From Pseudoalteromonas sp. T1lg23B (GTDB lineage Bacteria; Pseudomonadota; Gammaproteobacteria; Enterobacterales; Alteromonadaceae): a stretch of 64,000 nt of DNA. Below the pieces are notes generated by a model, which saw only the letters and a program-made list of their open reading frames with translations, did no database searches and was not told the origin of the DNA. Where the stretch lies: positions 248,001 to 312,000 of the forward strand of contig NZ_PQBZ01000042.1 of assembly GCF_002964665.1 (NCBI RefSeq), read 5' to 3'. The number at the start of each line of letters is the position of its first letter. The stretch's first letter is position 1. Positions 14,510 through 22,827 of this stretch are shown here, in pieces. Both the position numbers and the translations under genes were made by a program.

Positions 14510-17392
14510 TTACTGTAAAGAGATACTTTTATATAGCTCTTCCAAGGTTGCAAGCTTTGTCTGCTTAGGTAACTGCGCAAATGGTTTATCTTTAAACTTG
14601 CTACCACGCATTTGGATATTAAGTCTCGGAGCATCTGGATTTAACATCGTTTGCTGATAGTAGTTTTGAATATCTTTAAGCTCTACCTGCTCCACCGCTT
14701 TGATCAATTTTTGCTTCGAGTCATAAGCGAACCTTTCTTTATACCAATCTGCCAGTAATGGCGATAGCTCATCACTTAGGTTTTTTGGCTCCTCATTCAA
14801 CGACACAAGTGCAGCACTTTTCAGCTGTGCAAATGTCGCTTCGTCTAATTGCAATAAAGTTTTCGCGTACTCTTGCTTGAATGCGTCAAAACGTGCTTGC
14901 ATCGACTTCACATCCATAACTGGAGATTGGATGAAAAGCCCCAACGCCGAGTAATCTTCGATACTACGCACCGTCGCGCCCACAGCATACGCAAGCTGTT
15001 CCTCTGTGCGCAATGTATCAAAAATATTTGTTCTTAAATGATTCTGTAAGATCAATGCAGCAGCCTTTTGTTGATATCCAGGTGTTGGATGAACGTGCAT
15101 ATCAATTATGGCAACATCAGCAACATCAATATCTTGCTGCCATACAAGGGTTTCCCCTAATTTGGGCTGCCAATACTTAGTCATCACATAGTCTGTATGG
15201 ATTTTTGCAGCCGGTAACGCCTGTGTGATCACTTGCGCAACTTGCGTTAAATCTTCTTGGCTGTAATTACCGTAGCTGAAAACTCTCACTTGATTTTCAG
15301 TTAGTATGCTTTCCTGAATAGCGTTAAACTGCTCTAAAGTCAGAGTTTGCGCCGTTTTGATCAAGGCTTGCGTGTCGTACTCTCCCGCTTGAATCATTTT
15401 CCCTAACTGACCAAATGCCTGATAAAAAGGAAACTGCTTCCCTTCATTAAGCAACGCCCTTGTGTATCGGTCTACTGCCTGAGCAAATGCGTCTTCTGAA
15501 ACATTGACACGGATATTTTTCATGCCCTGAGCAAGCAGCACTGGCTGTTTATCAGTAAACCCAGCGACCCTCATCACCATACCGTCACTAGGCGTCAGCG
15601 ATAACGACATCCCCGCTACGAGTGCCTCTGTTTGTAACTTACTTTGCTCTATTGCAAATAGGTCAGACCAAAGCGCTAGACTTACATCGGTATTTATATC
15701 TGTCGTCCGTTGTGGAGAGTTAATATAAATATGCATACTTCCTTTGGGCTGATGTGAAAAACGCTCGCTCGGTGTATGCCAAATCACAAGACCTGGGCGT
15801 TCATATACTTTCTGCACACCAAACTTTGCCTGTTCAGCCGTCGTTTTGATTGCAAATTGCTCCGGTAAAAGCCTATTTACACTTGGCAATTGCAGCGCCA
15901 TCTGGCTTGGCTGAGCCCAACTAGCAATTTCCTGTTCTGGAATATCCGTGATCTTGTACTTGCCATCATAAAAATGGAGCTGACTATCAGTTGGTTCGTC
16001 TTTGCTGATATACCAGACGCGTAAATGTTCGCTATCTAGCTGGCTAAGCACCTCTTTTACTGACTTCTTATCAAATTCGGCATAGAAATAATTAGCATTG
16101 ATGGCATGATTGACGGGGTATTTTTGCATGCTATCAGTCAGATTACTTACATAGCCAAACTCGTCACTTTTTTCTAGGAATAGGAATTGGTTATTCAAAG
16201 AAGTGCGGATTTCATCGAAATATTTACTGTCTATTCCTTGCTGTTTGATAAGTTCGATGTACTTCATCACTGTGGCGACAATAAGCTCTCTATTCTGCAT
16301 CCCTTTGTCTGTTAGGTTTATATCAACACTCAGCACACCATAGTTACCATACAGATCTGGGCTAGCGCCTGCTGTTAGCGATGAGATCAAGCCTTGCTCT
16401 TTCAATACCTGTGCTGGGCTACCTTGCATTTCATTGCTCAACAAATAGGTGACAAAGTAGTTGGGCTTAACCGCAAATTGCTCGATGTTATTCTCAATCG
16501 TAAAATCCAGTTTTAACTGCTTTACATCTTCATTCGGTTTGTAATGAATACGCTTTTTGCCGACTTTAGAAAAGTCTATTTGCTCTGTAACGGTTGGCTT
16601 CTCAATATTTTTGTTTTCGATGGTAGAGAAATGTTTACGCGCCTTTTCGACCATTACATCTAGAGGCTCATTAGAGAGCATAGCGAGCTTCATAATATTG
16701 GCCGAATAGTATCGCTGATAGAAAGCTACCGTTTCGGCGTGCAGATTGCTGCCTTCCTTATCGCCCAATGTCTCTAAGTTACCCGGTAAGAAGCGATTAG
16801 CTGGGTGTTCACCCATCATGTTTCTAGCTAGTTTGAACTGTCCAAAAAAGTCCATTTCACGTCGCATCGACCATTCAGCGTTCACCGCGTTTTTTTCTTT
16901 TTCCGTGTATTCAGGGTAGAGTTTTGGCGATTTAAAGAAATCAGAGAACCTATCTAAAGCTTCATCATAGGCATTATTATTTACCTTAAACATATAGTTA
17001 GTGATGTCTAACCAGGTGTATGCATTATGAGCACCACCATTGGCTGTCATAAAATCTGAATAGCCATTAGTATCAGGAAAACGCTCTGTACCCAAAAACA
17101 ACATGTGCTCTAAATAGTGGGCCATCCCCTGTTGAGTCATCGGGTCGTGTAACAGCCCAACCCCCACACTCAATGCTGCGGCCGACTTATCTACACTTGG
17201 ATCAGAGACAAGAATAACCTCGATGCCATTGTCTAACGTTAGGGTTTTATAAGCTCGCTCATCATTGGGGCTTACAACCAATTGTTGGCTAAGTAGAGAA
17301 GTATTTGAACGCTCAGAGCCTGTGTGATATTGACTACTGCATCCCGTGATCACACAGAGACTTAACACGCTTATTGCAAAAAGCTTTTTCAT
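14510..17392 (-). CDS. M16-family (pitrilysin/insulinase) zinc protease lipoprotein
   Basis: This is a 960-residue protein. The lipoprotein signal peptide MKKLFAISVLSLCVITGC fixes the start at ATG 17392; the frame is open from 17455 but the extra residues are not signal-like. The inverted zinc motif HYLEH is at residues 92-96 with the distal Glu in NAEWSMRRE (173), followed by the LGTERFPDTNGYSDFMTANG block typical of protease III. Three further M16 domains follow, including the middle domain and the inactive C-terminal half (PGYQQKAAALILQNHLRTNI, LRTEEQLAYAVGATVRSIED). It would degrade peptides at the envelope. The lipid anchor differs from the soluble periplasmic Ptr of E. coli. Confidence 0.92.
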   Translation of the reverse strand: MKKLFAISVLSLCVITGCSSQYHTGSERSNTSLLSQQLVVSPNDERAYKTLTLDNGIEVILVSDPSVDKSAAALSVGVGLLHDPMTQQGMAHYLEHMLFLGTERFPDTNGYSDFMTANGGAHNAYTWLDITNYMFKVNNNAYDEALDRFSDFFKSPKLYPEYTEKEKNAVNAEWSMRREMDFFGQFKLARNMMGEHPANRFLPGNLETLGDKEGSNLHAETVAFYQRYYSANIMKLAMLSNEPLDVMVEKARKHFSTIENKNIEKPTVTEQIDFSKVGKKRIHYKPNEDVKQLKLDFTIENNIEQFAVKPNYFVTYLLSNEMQGSPAQVLKEQGLISSLTAGASPDLYGNYGVLSVDINLTDKGMQNRELIVATVMKYIELIKQQGIDSKYFDEIRTSLNNQFLFLEKSDEFGYVSNLTDSMQKYPVNHAINANYFYAEFDKKSVKEVLSQLDSEHLRVWYISKDEPTDSQLHFYDGKYKITDIPEQEIASWAQPSQMALQLPSVNRLLPEQFAIKTTAEQAKFGVQKVYERPGLVIWHTPSERFSHQPKGSMHIYINSPQRTTDINTDVSLALWSDLFAIEQSKLQTEALVAGMSLSLTPSDGMVMRVAGFTDKQPVLLAQGMKNIRVNVSEDAFAQAVDRYTRALLNEGKQFPFYQAFGQLGKMIQAGEYDTQALIKTAQTLTLEQFNAIQESILTENQVRVFSYGNYSQEDLTQVAQVITQALPAAKIHTDYVMTKYWQPKLGETLVWQQDIDVADVAIIDMHVHPTPGYQQKAAALILQNHLRTNIFDTLRTEEQLAYAVGATVRSIEDYSALGLFIQSPVMDVKSMQARFDAFKQEYAKTLLQLDEATFAQLKSAALVSLNEEPKNLSDELSPLLADWYKERFAYDSKQKLIKAVEQVELKDIQNYYQQTMLNPDAPRLNIQMRGSKFKDKPFAQLPKQTKLATLEELYKSISLQ

Positions 17393-17506
17393 AACGATTC
17401 CATTTTGTATTTGCTTAACGACATCAATAGTCTTTACTATGGTGATGTTTTGCAACTAATTAGCAGACTCGATTGTAACACTCTGTAAACCAAGGACTAT
17501 ATTACT

Positions 17507-17932
17507 ATGCTCATCAATCCCACAAAAATTATAATTATCTCTATGTTTTTACAAACTTTTCTTACTTTTGCAGTGATGGTGATCATGGGCAGACGCCGCT
17601 TTGCTGCTGCTCACAAAGGTGATATTCCTCTGGCGGCTTTCAAAACGATGCAGCTAAGCCAAGCCCCTGAAAATGTGCAACTTGCAAGCAGAAATTTTGA
17701 AAACCAATTTGAAATTCCAGTGTTGTTTTTTGTGGTTTGCCTATTAGGGCTACATCTACAGGCAACCGGTTGGTTTTTTGCTGTAAATTCCGCACTGTTT
17801 GTTATTTCTCGCTTGGCACATAGCTGGGTTCATTTAACAAGCAACCATGTTCTAACCCGTTTTAGGCTGTTTATGCTTGGCTGTTTATTCGTAATTATGC
17901 AATGGATAGCATTGGCTGTAACATTTATATAA
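17507..17932 (+). CDS. MAPEG-family membrane protein
   Basis: This 141-residue protein has four hydrophobic helices and the MAPEG signature region: SRNFENQFEIPVLFFVVCLL (the ERxxxNxxE-type segment) and SALFVISRLAHSWVHLTSNH (the arginine-rich helix preceding the last membrane span). MAPEG proteins are glutathione-linked or eicosanoid-type membrane enzymes in eukaryotes; most bacterial members are of unknown substrate. The gene is divergent from the M16 protease with about 115 nt between the starts. Confidence 0.82.
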   Translation: MLINPTKIIIISMFLQTFLTFAVMVIMGRRRFAAAHKGDIPLAAFKTMQLSQAPENVQLASRNFENQFEIPVLFFVVCLLGLHLQATGWFFAVNSALFVISRLAHSWVHLTSNHVLTRFRLFMLGCLFVIMQWIALAVTFI

Positions 17933-18031
17933 CCAGTCGTTATTAAAAACCCACAGTATGTAACATAAAGTTCTTTATATACTCGCGTATTTTGTTAGCA
18001 TGTGTCTCCAATAATCATGAGGGTGAACACA

Positions 18032-18217
18032 ATGAATAACGAAATGCCAATATGTGATTTTGGGCTCCATGCAGGGGAACCTTATACTAAACTACCTGCT
18101 AGCTTTCTTAACTGGATGGTTGAGGTCAATCATGACAAGTCACAGCTAGCAAAACAAGAGTTGATGCGTCGAGAAGATGCAGTGTTTGCAGCCTGCGCTA
18201 ACTCTAAAAATTCATAA
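18032..18217 (+). CDS. Small DUF3820-like protein
   Basis: This is a 61-residue protein. The core FGLHAGEPYTKLPASFLNWM, followed by a short helix ending QELMRRED, resembles the DUF3820 group (phage or bacterial small proteins with FGKYKGxxxxxLPxxYLxWM), though the usual Lys residues differ. The ATG at 18032 is preceded by GAGGG at 8 nt, so I prefer it over GTG 18002 and ATG 18017. No function is known. It stands alone between the MAPEG gene and ushA. Confidence 0.6.
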   Translation: MNNEMPICDFGLHAGEPYTKLPASFLNWMVEVNHDKSQLAKQELMRREDAVFAACANSKNS

Positions 18218-18289
18218 TTTTTATCATTTATATTTAGAGTTTTTAGTTTAAAATGGGCGCATATTTGAATTTACCTGACAAAGGTCTAT

Positions 18290-19870
18290 ATGCGCATTTT
18301 GCTTTTTGTACTTTTTTGTACGCTTCTGTCTTCGTGTCAGCTCACTTCCAATCACAGCACACAATATTTAACCGTACTTCATACCAATGATAACCACGGT
18401 CGTTTTTGGCACAATGAAAAGGGCGAGTATGGTATGGCTGCCCGTAAAACGCTTATTGATCAATTGAGAGATCAAGCTGCGCAAAAGGGCCATGCAGTCG
18501 TATTACTTTCTGGTGGTGACATTAACACCGGTATCCCTGAATCAGACTTACAATTTGCAGAGCCCGATTTTAAGGGCATGAGTTTGCTTGGCTATGATGC
18601 CATGGCAATTGGTAATCACGAGTTTGACAATCCACTCCACATTTTAGAGAAACAGCAGCAATGGGCGAACTTTCCCCTGCTCTCTGCCAATATTCTGCAT
18701 ACTAAAGATAACACTCACGCTTACCAACCTTATGCGCTGATTAATAAGCATGGTTTGAAGATAGCCGTCGTGGGACTAACAACGCCTGACACAGCGAAAA
18801 TCGCTAACCCAGAATATTTGGGAGATCTGATTTTCGTTGACCCTGCACAAATTGTTGAGTCTACAGTAACAGCGATTAAAGCATCACATGATGTGGATGT
18901 CGTTATTGCGGTCACGCACATGGGTCACTATCACGATGCAAATTTTGGTATTAATGCCCCAGGCGATGTAACGCTTGCACGTAACATCGCACCAGGGACG
19001 CTAGACATGATAATTGGCGGACATTCACAGGAACCTGTTTGTGTTGACTCTCAAGGCAACCCAGACACACAATTCGCGCCTGGTAAAGCTTGTGTTCCCG
19101 ATAAGCAAAACGGCGTATGGATCATGCAAGCACACGAATGGGGGAAATTCGTTGGTAAAGCCGAGTTTAAAATTGAAAACGGCGAAAAAACCCTTATTAG
19201 CTACGAGCTGATTCCTGTAAATTTAAAAAATAACCACGACGAATACGTCAATCCATACATAAAGCCTGATGCACAAATGACAACACTGCTACAACCATAT
19301 CAAGCATTTGGTGAAAAAAAACTGATGGGTAGCGTTGGTTTTGTGGACGGCTACCTTGATGGCAAACGTGACACAGTTCGCTTTAAACCAAGTAAGTTGG
19401 CTAGCTTGATTATTAAGGCACAAATGGCCGCAGTAGGTGCTGATTTCGGTTTGATCAGTGGCGGCGGCATTAGACACAGTATTGAAGCGGGAGATGTTAG
19501 TTACAAAGACATATTAAAAGTGCACCCCTTTAAAAATCGTATTACGTTAATGCAATGGCAAGGGGGTGAACTATACGAATACTTAAAAACCGTCACTAGT
19601 TTCCCAGCAGATTCAGGTGCCTATTTGCAATACTACGGGTTGTCATTCGATTATGTCGATGGCAAGTTGAGCAATGTCATGATTAACTCTCAGCCGCTCG
19701 ATTTCAATGCAACCTATAAAATGAGCATTAATAGCTACAACGCATCAGGTGGTGATGGTTACCCTAGCCTAGTGAACATGGCCGGGTATAAACCAACAAG
19801 CATGACTGATGCTGAAGTCCTCAAGCAGTACTTGCAAACTCACTCTCCAATCAAAGTAAACTTGCTTTGA
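18290..19870 (+). CDS. ushA: UshA-like 5'-nucleotidase/UDP-sugar hydrolase lipoprotein
   Basis: This is a 526-residue metallophosphoesterase. The lipobox LLSSC puts the lipidated Cys at 16, so it is membrane-attached rather than free in the periplasm. The N-terminal calcineurin-like domain has HTNDNHG (31-37), SGGDINTG, IGNHEFD (108-113), VTHMGHY and IGGHSQEP. The C-terminal 5_nucleotid_C domain has ISGGGIRHSIEAGDVSYKDI and YKMSINSYNASGGDGYP, the nucleotide-stacking region. It would dephosphorylate extracytoplasmic nucleotides so that nucleosides can be taken up. udp and cdd, 18 kb away, act on those nucleosides. ATG 18290 begins a well-formed signal. A terminator follows. Confidence 0.92.
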   Translation: MRILLFVLFCTLLSSCQLTSNHSTQYLTVLHTNDNHGRFWHNEKGEYGMAARKTLIDQLRDQAAQKGHAVVLLSGGDINTGIPESDLQFAEPDFKGMSLLGYDAMAIGNHEFDNPLHILEKQQQWANFPLLSANILHTKDNTHAYQPYALINKHGLKIAVVGLTTPDTAKIANPEYLGDLIFVDPAQIVESTVTAIKASHDVDVVIAVTHMGHYHDANFGINAPGDVTLARNIAPGTLDMIIGGHSQEPVCVDSQGNPDTQFAPGKACVPDKQNGVWIMQAHEWGKFVGKAEFKIENGEKTLISYELIPVNLKNNHDEYVNPYIKPDAQMTTLLQPYQAFGEKKLMGSVGFVDGYLDGKRDTVRFKPSKLASLIIKAQMAAVGADFGLISGGGIRHSIEAGDVSYKDILKVHPFKNRITLMQWQGGELYEYLKTVTSFPADSGAYLQYYGLSFDYVDGKLSNVMINSQPLDFNATYKMSINSYNASGGDGYPSLVNMAGYKPTSMTDAEVLKQYLQTHSPIKVNLL

Positions 19871-19877
19871 TAAAGAT

Positions 19878-19898
19878 AGGGAGGCAATCCGCCTCCCT
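19878..19898. terminator. Terminator between ushA and the convergent membrane-protein gene
   Basis: An 8-bp stem AGGGAGGC (19878-19885) / GCCTCCCT (19891-19898) has loop AATCC, followed by TCCTATTTA. It lies between two convergent stops (19870 and 19901) and may serve both. Confidence 0.75.
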
Positions 19899-19900
19899 TC

Positions 19901-20827
19901 CTATTTACCTATGACTTGAATATCTTCAAGCTCAATGTGTATCAGCCCATAACTATGTAATTTTGAACGAGACCCTTCACCATACGCCTTTGGCGGATAG
20001 TACTTTGCCTTGAGTTCGGAGTGCTCCACGAACACTTCGTCTAACGCGGCGCGAATCTCACTTAAGGTCTTTTCAAGACTATTCGAAAAGTTAGGCTTTT
20101 TCCGTACAGTGTGTCCCAATGTTGTTAACCGCTCAAAATACTTGTTAGCAATTGCAATAAGTTCATCGGGTACATCCTTATTTGGGTTAAGAATTACCTC
20201 TGGGTTAGCAACACAGTACTCCACTAACGCGATATAGAAACATAAGGGTTTATTCGCCAACTGGATTTGAACCTGATCATCCGTACTCAAACTGACATAC
20301 TTTGTATTGAGGTCAATTACTAAGTTCGGCACCTCGACCTCTTGCACCAAAGACGTCTCTTTGGTGTGTTTTCGGCTAAATACAAACGCCCATAAATAAA
20401 CGCCCCAGACGCCAAAAGCCATCGTAATTGGCAGCAAGTAACTTAACCATGAAATATGAGTATTAACCTCGTAGAAAAAACCAATGTGACGGTGCGCTGA
20501 GTTAAGCGTATAAACGTTACCTTTACTGGCCTGTTCAATATTACTGGAACTGGTTAACCCCGTCAGCCTGACTCTCGATTTGCTTGCAGCTAACTGCTCA
20601 TTGATAGACGCGATGTATTGCTCAACCTTTTGTTCATTACCACTATAGTTAAACAATGGGTCGGCGATAGGAAGCATATCTATATCTAATGCGACACGTG
20701 TGGCTAATTTACTTATATCTAACTGACTGTTGCTTTTAATCAGTGAATGTTGTGACACGGCAAAAACACTGATGAATATCACTAAAAAAAGCAACAAGCT
20801 AGAGAGCATATGGTAATTAGGCTTCAT
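19901..20827 (-). CDS. Two-helix membrane protein with a large cytoplasmic domain, unknown
   Basis: This 308-residue protein fits no family I recognise. Helix 1 is at about residues 8-25. An extracytoplasmic domain spans 26-126, helix 2 is at 127-150 and is followed by the basic SRKHTK stop, and a cytoplasmic domain covers 151-308. The cytoplasmic part starts LVIDLNTKYVSLSTDDQVQI, continues with a helix (CFYIALVEYCVANPEV) and later has SLEKTLSEIRAALDEVF. This beta-strand/helix order is reminiscent of a winged helix of the OmpR type, but that is only an inference from pattern. ATG 20827 has GAGGTG at 7 nt. It overlaps the upstream binding-protein gene by 11 nt, so the two are translationally coupled and may form a sensor. 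Confidence 0.7.
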   Translation of the reverse strand: MKPNYHMLSSLLLFLVIFISVFAVSQHSLIKSNSQLDISKLATRVALDIDMLPIADPLFNYSGNEQKVEQYIASINEQLAASKSRVRLTGLTSSSNIEQASKGNVYTLNSAHRHIGFFYEVNTHISWLSYLLPITMAFGVWGVYLWAFVFSRKHTKETSLVQEVEVPNLVIDLNTKYVSLSTDDQVQIQLANKPLCFYIALVEYCVANPEVILNPNKDVPDELIAIANKYFERLTTLGHTVRKKPNFSNSLEKTLSEIRAALDEVFVEHSELKAKYYPPKAYGEGSRSKLHSYGLIHIELEDIQVIGK

Positions 20828-21716
20828 TTCTGTTCACCTCAACAAATCCATAAGGTGGCTTCTCGCATTGCCAATAATGCTTAAGAGAACTGAAGTAGTT
20901 TGACTGCATGTCATTGACCACATCATTGACGCTGTTCTGTAATGAGCAAGCCAAGTCTGTGTTTTCATCGCTCATTTTTATATACCACTTGCTACCACTC
21001 ACATTATCTGCAATCGGGGTAATGTAATTTTTTGAGAAACGCTGCTGATCGTTGTCTTGCCAATATGAAGCAATAATGTCCACTTCTCCTTTTGACAGCA
21101 AGTCTCGCAACGCACTATGGGAACTTGCGTAGACGATACTCAACGCAGAGACATCAATATCCAGTTGTTTAAAAACCTGTTTAGGTAAAATATGGCCTGA
21201 ACGGCTGGTCGGATAATCTACCAAGCCTATTTTCTTGTCTAAGAAATAAGCCTTTTCAATTCTTGGCTTTTCACGGCTGGAGATAAAAAAAGCAGTGTAG
21301 CTTGGATAACCAATCAAAGGCATATAATTTTGAGTAGACTCCGCCATCATGGCTTCCATGATGTTGTCTTTGCTCAAAATGAGATCCGCTATGCCCTTCG
21401 CTAAAAATTCTATTTGCTCAGCTAAACTGCCTCCCCAATACACCTCTACGGTGCCAAACTGCTTGGCTAATACCTCATTGTCACACAGTGAGCTTTGTAG
21501 TCGACTAGCAAGGCTTTGCACTGGCACATGGACTCTAAACACCGAATTATTCACTGCTGAGGGGAATTTACATGTATACGAGTAGGAACTGACAGGTAGC
21601 AGTTTATTTAAATCGCTGTTAATCCATAAATTGGGGAGCGACCATGCTCCTATCAAACTGAGTAGTAGCACTAAAAAAAACGCTGTTTTTTTGTTCAGAC
21701 GGTATCGATTCTTCAA
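20817..21716 (-). CDS. PhnD-like (type 2) substrate-binding protein, probably membrane-anchored
   Basis: This is a 299-residue protein. A basic N-terminus and one hydrophobic segment (AFFLVLLLSLIGAWSLPNLW) act as signal anchor or signal peptide. The rest follows the phosphonate-type periplasmic binding fold: FGTVEVYWGGSLAEQIEFLA, KGIADLIL, IGLVDYPTSRSGHILPKQVF (hinge and helix-start motif) and LRDLLSKGEVDIIASYW. No ABC permease or ATPase gene is adjacent. Instead the gene is coupled to a two-helix membrane protein, so it probably senses a ligand rather than feeding a transporter. Cys 49, 78, 257 and 284 may form disulfides. The ligand is unknown. Confidence 0.72.
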   Translation of the reverse strand: MKNRYRLNKKTAFFLVLLLSLIGAWSLPNLWINSDLNKLLPVSSYSYTCKFPSAVNNSVFRVHVPVQSLASRLQSSLCDNEVLAKQFGTVEVYWGGSLAEQIEFLAKGIADLILSKDNIMEAMMAESTQNYMPLIGYPSYTAFFISSREKPRIEKAYFLDKKIGLVDYPTSRSGHILPKQVFKQLDIDVSALSIVYASSHSALRDLLSKGEVDIIASYWQDNDQQRFSKNYITPIADNVSGSKWYIKMSDENTDLACSLQNSVNDVVNDMQSNYFSSLKHYWQCEKPPYGFVEVNRNEA

Positions 21717-21937
21717 AACGGAAAACTTATTGGCCCAGAAACAAAGCCATTACAACAAGTTCCTTTACTTATTGCAATAGGTAACTTTACTTAAATGATA
21801 TAACTCACTGTTTATTATGCTTTATTAATAAGAAATTATGAATCTAATTGACTCCTTTTATTTTCTTGAAAAACACGGACAATTGACCTTATTGAAATGG
21901 CGGTTGAACACCGCGTTTTACTCAGAGTAAATAAGTC

Positions 21938-22789
21938 ATGTTAATAAAAAATTTGTCAAAATTAGTAGCCGTTGCTGCGATAGTAACTTCATCTCAAGCC
22001 ATTGCTTGGGGCCAAAATGGTCATCGTATTGTTGGAGAATTAGCTGAGCAGAACCTCACGCCGACAACTAAGCAAGCATTAGTGCCGCTACTTGAAGGTG
22101 ACTCTCTTGCTAGAGTATCCACTTGGGCAGACGAAATGCGCTCTGACAGCAGCAAGTTCTGGAGCAAAACTTCTTCCAAATGGCACTATATTAACGTTTC
22201 AGACGCCGACAACATGCACCAGCATGTTCATCACAACATCTCTTCTAAAGAACAAGTAAAGAATATTCTTGATGGCATCTACTACGGCATCAACACATTA
22301 AAATCTGAAAACGCCTCAATTGACGAAAAACGATTCGCACTGCGCTTTTTAGTACACCTAGTTGGTGACAGCCATCAGCCTTTCCATGCTGGCCGTGCTG
22401 CAGACCACGGAGGCAACAAAATTGATGTTACTTTCTTCGGTGATAAAACCAATCTACACACCACGTGGGACACTCGCCTGATAGAAAACGAAAGCTTGTC
22501 TTACACTGAGTTTACAAATTTCATAAAAACGTCAAATAGCGCTATCATTGAAGACTATTTGAACAGTGAGCCTGCTGACTGGTTGCTAGAGTCTCACCAT
22601 ATTTCTGAAAAAATTTATAACTTAAATGAAACTGACATAAGTTACGGGTACATTTACAAATATATGCCAACAGTTAAGACTCGCTTACAACAAGGCGGCA
22701 TAAGATTGGCGGGTTTGTTGAACCAGATTTTTGATAAAAAGGCGCAGCCATTAAAAGAAGCGCTTAAGACTTCTAAAACTGCTGATTAA
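21938..22789 (+). CDS. Secreted S1/P1-type zinc nuclease
   Basis: This 283-residue protein has a signal peptide ending AIA at residue 23, so that the mature protein starts with Trp 24, the N-terminal zinc ligand of the S1/P1 family. The other expected ligands are in place: His 29, Asp 65, His 83, His 140, Asp 144, His 150, His 174 and Asp 178 (RFLVHLVGDSHQPFHAG, NLHTTWDTR). The family degrades single-stranded RNA and DNA to 5'-nucleotides and has 3'-nucleotidase activity. It is followed after 38 nt by a TonB-dependent receptor gene on the same strand. A nucleic-acid-scavenging role fits, with UshA 2 kb away. The upstream 220 nt are AT-rich with no motif I can call. Confidence 0.92.
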   Translation: MLIKNLSKLVAVAAIVTSSQAIAWGQNGHRIVGELAEQNLTPTTKQALVPLLEGDSLARVSTWADEMRSDSSKFWSKTSSKWHYINVSDADNMHQHVHHNISSKEQVKNILDGIYYGINTLKSENASIDEKRFALRFLVHLVGDSHQPFHAGRAADHGGNKIDVTFFGDKTNLHTTWDTRLIENESLSYTEFTNFIKTSNSAIIEDYLNSEPADWLLESHHISEKIYNLNETDISYGYIYKYMPTVKTRLQQGGIRLAGLLNQIFDKKAQPLKEALKTSKTAD

Positions 22790-22827
22790 CTAACTAGTAA
22801 GCTCTAAATTTTACGGGAAACAATATA

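Noticed and set aside
21900..21960. PhoB box upstream of the S1/P1 nuclease
   Set aside because: Two GTCA elements occur but about 22 nt apart and one is inside the coding region; the match to direct repeats of 11-nt period is too poor.
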